Positions 8,254-11,666 of a stretch of DNA of 11,666 nucleotides are shown here, piece by piece. Source of the DNA: Candidatus Zhuqueibacterota bacterium 4484_219 (lineage in GTDB: Bacteria > Zhuqueibacterota > JdFR-76 > 4484-219); NCBI GenBank assembly GCA_002085035.1, contig MZGM01000083.1:1-11666 (forward strand), written 5' to 3'. The notes under the pieces are model-generated. The model saw nothing but the letters and a program-made list of their open reading frames with translations. It searched no databases and had not been told where the DNA came from. How positions within the stretch are numbered: the stretch's first letter is position 1; the number at the start of each line of letters is the position of its first letter. Position numbers and translations under genes: made by a program.

Positions 8254-9326
8254 AAATACTTTCTCGATATTTAATCAGCCAATTTCTCAGTGTTTTGATT
8301 TTCTCAATTATCGCCTTTGCTCTTGTTTTTGTAATTGTAGACCTTATCGAAAATCTGGATCATTTTATCGATCGGGAAGTGCCAAAACTAATCATCGCCA
8401 TATATTATTTTTATTACCTTCCTTATATTATTATTCTTGTACTACCCATAGCGATGCTGCTCGCAAGTTTATTCTCTGTTGGTAATTTATCGCGTTTTAA
8501 CGAACTTACCGCGATGAAAGCTTCCGGCATTAGTTTGTACCGCATTGCTATCCCATTGTGGGGGTTGGGTCTTATTATTAGTCTCTTCGCTTTGGTCTTT
8601 GGGGAATTCGTAGTGCCGGTTGCCAGTCAAAAAAAGTTTGATATCAAACGATTGTACGTTGACCGTATCCCTCGACGCGCCTACACAAGGCGTACTAATA
8701 TCATTTTCTTAGAAGGGGAAAACAGGCGTATTTCCATTTCGTATTTCGACGGTAGCCGAAATATTGCACATAAGGTGAGCATACAAAATTTTACCAACGG
8801 TCGAATGATCAAACGTATTGATGCCAAAACCATGATCTGGGGGGGAAATGGGTGGACCTTGCAAAATGGTGTTGTACGACGCTTCACCTCTCCAGAGGAA
8901 ATGGTAGAACCCTTCACCAGATTATCTGGACTAAAGTTCAGCTTTCGCCCTCTGGATCTGCAAAAACTGCAAAAGAAACCAGATGAAATGGATTATTTTG
9001 AACTGCGGAATTTTATCGACAAGATTAGCAAGGTAGGTGCTGACCCCCAAAAATGGCTGGTAGATTTGCAACTAAAAATTGCGTTCCCATTTACTAATTT
9101 GATTATTATCCTGTTCGGGCTACCACTTGCAGCAAGTCACCGTCATAGTGGGCCGGCTTTAGGGTTCGTGATTAGCCTGATTATTTGCTTCCTATTCTTT
9201 GGTCTGATTAGAACCCTCCAAGCTATGGGACATAATGGTGTTCTTCCACCCTTTTGGGCTGCATGGAGCAGTAATCTTCTCTTCGCAACGTTGGGAACAA
9301 TTTTAATGATCAAAGCTAAAAAATGA
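8250..9326 (+). CDS. lptG: LptG-like LPS export ABC transporter permease (YjgP/YjgQ family)
   Basis: This 358-residue protein is the second permease subunit of the LPS extractor, forming the inner-membrane channel with LptF. It has the full family layout. Residues 1-12 are the typical MKILSRYLISQF opening and helix 1 is near 13-33. Helix 2 is near 52-76, followed by the coupling region GNLSRFNELTAMKASG near 78-93, and helix 3 is near 97-117. A periplasmic beta-jellyroll domain spans about 120-262, and three C-terminal helices lie near 270-292, 300-320 and 332-352. The ATG at 8250 is preferred over an in-frame ATG at 8157. It gives the conserved N-terminus and sits in a 4-nt ATGA overlap with the lptF stop, which indicates translational coupling; there is no separate Shine-Dalgarno. 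The LptF/LptG split follows the charged helical insert in the upstream gene and this gene's second position, so the two symbols could be exchanged. Family membership is secure. Confidence 0.9.
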   Translation: MKILSRYLISQFLSVLIFSIIAFALVFVIVDLIENLDHFIDREVPKLIIAIYYFYYLPYIIILVLPIAMLLASLFSVGNLSRFNELTAMKASGISLYRIAIPLWGLGLIISLFALVFGEFVVPVASQKKFDIKRLYVDRIPRRAYTRRTNIIFLEGENRRISISYFDGSRNIAHKVSIQNFTNGRMIKRIDAKTMIWGGNGWTLQNGVVRRFTSPEEMVEPFTRLSGLKFSFRPLDLQKLQKKPDEMDYFELRNFIDKISKVGADPQKWLVDLQLKIAFPFTNLIIILFGLPLAASHRHSGPALGFVISLIICFLFFGLIRTLQAMGHNGVLPPFWAAWSSNLLFATLGTILMIKAKK

Positions 9327-9357
9327 TGATAACCGTCGTCGTAAAAACGTAGAGCAC

Positions 9358-9381
9358 AAAAACAAAATAAGCTCTCCGAGC
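9358..9381 (-). terminator. weak intrinsic-terminator-like element for the isomerase transcript
   Basis: Read on the minus strand, a small GC stem (GCTC, loop GGA, GAGC; 9381-9371) is followed directly by TTATTTTGTTTTT (9370-9358). The U-rich run fits intrinsic termination, but a 4-bp stem is short. It lies just beyond the larger hairpin at 9390-9444 for a leftward transcript, so the two could work together. Confidence 0.3.
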
Positions 9382-9389
9382 AATCATTT

Positions 9390-9444
9390 AACCCAGATTC
9401 GGAAAACTTATGAAAAATAAAAAGGAGTTTTCCCCCTCTGGGTT
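9390..9444. terminator. long interrupted inverted repeat between convergent genes, possible bidirectional terminator
   Basis: The arms 9390-9408 and 9426-9444 match over two perfect 8-bp blocks (AACCCAGA with TCTGGGTT, GGAAAACT with AGTTTTCC). A 3x3 internal mismatch separates the blocks, and a 17-nt purine-rich loop closes the hairpin. It lies 63 nt past the lptG stop and 93 nt past the isomerase stop, the expected place for transcription ends of converging operons. Neither side is followed by a clean U-tract, so it may instead protect 3' ends or act with another site. The inverted repeat is certain; termination is inferred. Confidence 0.5.
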
Positions 9445-9536
9445 CAAGTATATTAACCAACCATAGAGCCGGCAAAACCTAAAGAAGGTTTCAAATATTT
9501 CTTGTAACCAAACTCGACAGGCAGCTAACAGAAACC

Positions 9537-10763
9537 TTACTCCCAACCCTTACCAGCACCGGCACCACGCGCTTCACAGATTTTTTCAAAATACCCACTA
9601 TTTTTGTACGCAACGAGCGGATCCGGTTCCAACCCCTTTTCGATTCTGGCCATTTGTAAAAGAGGTGTTACATCAGTATTAAAAGCCTCTTGCAAAGCTA
9701 ATTCTGCTGTAACAGCGTCATTTTCTGCACGTGCTTTTGCCAATTTTTTCCGATCTACTGTTAATGCTTTGGCGTAGGTTTCCTGAACAAACATTACTGA
9801 TTGGATAGTAGCTTCGATTTTCAACTTGGTATTGTGACTTTGATCCAACATGTATGACACATCCAAATCTACATCGGGATCACTCTCAGCATCAATCAAT
9901 TCGTTGAAGATGAGGAATATCTCATAGGGGTTGATGGCTCCCACAGTGAGGTCGTCATCGGCGTACTTACGGTTATTGAAATGAAATCCTCCCAGTTTGC
10001 CTTCGTCAATAAGCATGGCGACGATCCATTCCACATTGGTGCCTTGAGCATGGTGTCCCATATCTACCAAAACTTTAGCCCTTTCACCCAATTTCTTGGT
10101 AATAATATAGGTGATTCCCCAATCGGCTAAATCCGTGTGGTAGAATGCTGGCTCGAATAACTTGTACTCAACTAACAGGCACATATCCTGGGGGAGATTC
10201 TTGTAGACCTTTTGCAAGCTTTCTAATAATCGCTGTTTACGTTGTCGAAAATGGACTTGTCCGGGGTAGTCTGATCCATCGGCTAACCACAGCGATAGTA
10301 CTTTAGAGTTTACCACCTCGGCAATTTGAATGCATTCCAGGATGTGGTCTACTGCCTTGCTGCGTACAATAGGATCAACATGAGTGACGCTGCCGTATTT
10401 GTAATCTTCATCTTGGAATAGATTAGGATTAATCGAACCTATTTTTACGCCCAATTTTTCGGCATGTTGCTTAAGGGCAGTAAAATCATCCACCCAATCC
10501 CAGGGAATGTGAATAGCCACTGTAGGTGCAATGCCAGTTACTTTATGTACCATGGCGGCATCCTGAATTTTTTCGTAAGCATTACGCGCTACGCCAGGTT
10601 GGGTGAATACCTTAAACCTGGTACCACTATCACCATATCCCCAAGAAGGAGTTTCGATAGCCAATTGCATTACCTTTGTTTTTACCGCCTCGGCATCTAC
10701 TTGCCTTTGAGCCAGTTTCTCAGCCAATCGGGTGTAATCTTGCTTTAATTTTTTCTCATCCAT
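9537..10763 (-). CDS. rhaI: L-rhamnose isomerase, Pseudomonas stutzeri/Rhizobium type
   Basis: This 408-residue cytoplasmic enzyme interconverts L-rhamnose and L-rhamnulose, the first step of rhamnose use; family members also act on other aldoses and ketoses such as allose/psicose. It is a metal-dependent TIM barrel. The residues known as metal ligands in P. stutzeri L-rhamnose isomerase are all present with a constant offset of 20. Glu199 (LVEY), Asp234 (VDMGHH), His261 (GGFHFNN) and Asp307 (MLDQSHN) make one site. His237, Asp269 and Asp271 make the other. IHIPWDW (85-91) and the C-terminal GAGAGKGWE also fit the family. The ATG at 10763-10761 is chosen over an in-frame ATG 26 codons upstream. 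It has a strong AAAGGGAG ribosome site 6 nt away, and the upstream extension would overlap the preceding gene. Other rhamnose genes (kinase, aldolase, mutarotase) are not in view, so the physiological sugar is uncertain. The peptidase gene ends 52 nt upstream on the same strand. Confidence 0.92.
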   Translation of the reverse strand: MDEKKLKQDYTRLAEKLAQRQVDAEAVKTKVMQLAIETPSWGYGDSGTRFKVFTQPGVARNAYEKIQDAAMVHKVTGIAPTVAIHIPWDWVDDFTALKQHAEKLGVKIGSINPNLFQDEDYKYGSVTHVDPIVRSKAVDHILECIQIAEVVNSKVLSLWLADGSDYPGQVHFRQRKQRLLESLQKVYKNLPQDMCLLVEYKLFEPAFYHTDLADWGITYIITKKLGERAKVLVDMGHHAQGTNVEWIVAMLIDEGKLGGFHFNNRKYADDDLTVGAINPYEIFLIFNELIDAESDPDVDLDVSYMLDQSHNTKLKIEATIQSVMFVQETYAKALTVDRKKLAKARAENDAVTAELALQEAFNTDVTPLLQMARIEKGLEPDPLVAYKNSGYFEKICEARGAGAGKGWE

Positions 10764-10769
10764 CTTAAA

Positions 10770-10777
10770 CTCCCTTT
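10770..10777 (-). promoter_or_regulatory. Shine-Dalgarno site that fixes the rhaI start
   Basis: On the minus strand AAAGGGAG lies 6 nt before the ATG at 10763, ideal spacing. It is the best ribosome site in the window and decides between this start and the in-frame ATG at 10841. Confidence 0.8.
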
Positions 10778-10815
10778 GTAATAATTCTAAAAATTTCAGT
10801 CTGATTACTCTGAAA

Positions 10816-11666
10816 CTACTGTGATACAAATTGTCGGACAAAGTACCTGGCAGTCAAAGGTTCACCAGTAGCCTGTTTGATCAGTTCCCTCCAGATGTAT
10901 TTAGCTCCTGGAGCAAAAACTTTATAGCGGAAGTAATGTCCAATAGCAGGAGCATTGGCAAAGCTTACTGATTCGTGAGGTTTTAGATTTAACACTTTAG
11001 TAAGAATGTAATAGTAAAATTGTGAGGCCAGCATTTCACCCAGCATGTAATTGTGGTAATAAACTGGTGCAGAGCAGATGTGGATTTTCGCTGCCCAGTC
11101 TGGTTGGTGACGATTTGTTGGACGTGTTACGTATTGGTATTTTTCGACTAAATCCCACCACAGCTTGTTTAAGTCCTGATCAGGATTTTCGTACAACTGA
11201 CGCTCGAAATGGAACATTACCTGGCACCAGCGGGCGAAGATTAGTTGTTGGAGTTGGAGGTCTTTTTTGATTTCTTGAGCGAGTTTGGCTCGTTCGGCGT
11301 TATCAAGATTTAACATCTGTTGTAGCCAGTCGGGGTTCCTGGAGAGGCGACCGAAAAACATGGCTACCGCTTCGGTGACAAAAGTATGAGCCGGAGTTCG
11401 CAATAAGAATGGTAGATCACGATCGATGTATTTGTCGTAAACTGCGTGTCCCAATTCATGCAACATAGTGCTCATCCAGTATTCATCATGGCGGATGTTG
11501 GCCAGAATCCGCACATCGCCGAGACGGTCGATGTCGGTGCAATAGGCGTGTTGGTCCTTGCCCGGTTTTTCAAACAAGTCGCTGTGCTCCAGAATATCGT
11601 CTGCCGGTAGATCGATGCCCCGGTAGTAGAGCCTGGCAAGTTCAACTATATCTTTGTTCTTAAAAT
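10816..11666 (-). CDS. M2/M3-like zinc metallopeptidase (oligopeptidase or peptidyl-dipeptidase type; partial, N-terminus beyond the window)
   Basis: The C-terminal 282 residues are visible; full-length relatives are typically 500-700. Counting from the window edge, HELGH (69-73) supplies two zinc-ligand histidines and the catalytic glutamate. Glu98 (FVTEAV), 25 residues after the second histidine, is the third ligand. A later IHICSAPVYYHNY (194-206) carries the His and Tyr residues that in ACE-like (M2) and thimet-like (M3) enzymes stabilise the transition state. The mostly helical fold and WWDLVEKYQ agree with this gluzincin group. The His-to-Glu spacing of 25 is the thimet (M3) value (24 in ACE), whereas the IHI...YY...Y pattern recalls M2, so the family is left open. 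The frame is open to the right edge, so the true start, and whether there is a signal peptide, cannot be seen. The gene ends 52 nt before the isomerase start on the same strand, which suggests co-transcription without an obvious pathway link. Confidence 0.85.
   Translation of the reverse strand, partial: FKNKDIVELARLYYRGIDLPADDILEHSDLFEKPGKDQHAYCTDIDRLGDVRILANIRHDEYWMSTMLHELGHAVYDKYIDRDLPFLLRTPAHTFVTEAVAMFFGRLSRNPDWLQQMLNLDNAERAKLAQEIKKDLQLQQLIFARWCQVMFHFERQLYENPDQDLNKLWWDLVEKYQYVTRPTNRHQPDWAAKIHICSAPVYYHNYMLGEMLASQFYYYILTKVLNLKPHESVSFANAPAIGHYFRYKVFAPGAKYIWRELIKQATGEPLTARYFVRQFVSQ

Larger units (their letters stand above)
9327..9536. other. convergent intergenic region between lptG and rhaI
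   Basis: No gene is recognised in these 210 nt. They hold the long inverted repeat at 9390-9444, the weak minus-strand terminator-like element at 9358-9381, and a third small hairpin, AAACCT/AGGTTT (9475-9480 and 9486-9491, 5-nt loop), 46 nt past the isomerase stop. The density of inverted repeats fits a transcription-ending zone. Confidence 0.6.

Noticed and set aside
10764..10841. Upstream in-frame ATG that would add 26 residues to the rhamnose isomerase
   Set aside because: It overlaps the end of the peptidase gene, whereas the start at 10763 has a near-ideal ribosome site.

Overview
The window looks like a chromosomal segment of a moderately AT-rich, Gram-negative (two-membrane) bacterium of the Bacteroidota-like FCB assemblage. 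The main reason is a full-length SprA, the giant outer-membrane translocon of the type IX secretion system (T9SS), which is typical of that assemblage. An LptF/LptG pair also implies export of LPS or a related glycolipid. No phylum marker is present, so the phylum is not settled. A less-studied FCB lineage is as plausible as Bacteroidota proper.

Layout from left to right. (1) Positions 1-566, minus strand: the N-terminal 188 residues of an M28-family lipoprotein resembling bacterial glutaminyl cyclases, running off the left edge. (2) Positions 589-6702, minus: sprA (2037 aa), 22 nt upstream of the M28 gene on the same strand, so the two are probably one operon. (3) Positions 6703-7008: a divergent intergenic region with weak candidate promoters on both strands. 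It should also hold the first codons of lptF, but they are not there. (4) Positions 7009-8253 and 8250-9326, plus: lptF and lptG, overlapping by 4 nt (ATGA). (5) Positions 9327-9536: a convergent intergenic region with a long interrupted hairpin. (6) Positions 9537-10763, minus: an L-rhamnose isomerase of the Pseudomonas stutzeri/Rhizobium type with all expected metal ligands. (7) Positions 10816-11666, minus: the C-terminal 282 residues of a HELGH zinc metallopeptidase (M2/M3-like), entering from the right edge. It lies 53 nt upstream of the isomerase start and is probably co-transcribed with it.

The left two thirds form an envelope-biogenesis neighbourhood. SprA moves proteins across the outer membrane. 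The cyclase-like lipoprotein could cap the N-terminal glutamine of exported proteins. LptF/LptG power LPS extraction, and LPS is the anchor of many T9SS cargoes in studied Bacteroidota. The right third is ordinary carbon and peptide metabolism.

I saw no tRNA, rRNA, CRISPR array, insertion sequence or phage gene, and no convincing new system. The points most worth checking are the headless lptF, the sprA-cyclase coupling, and the structured DNA between lptG and the isomerase gene.
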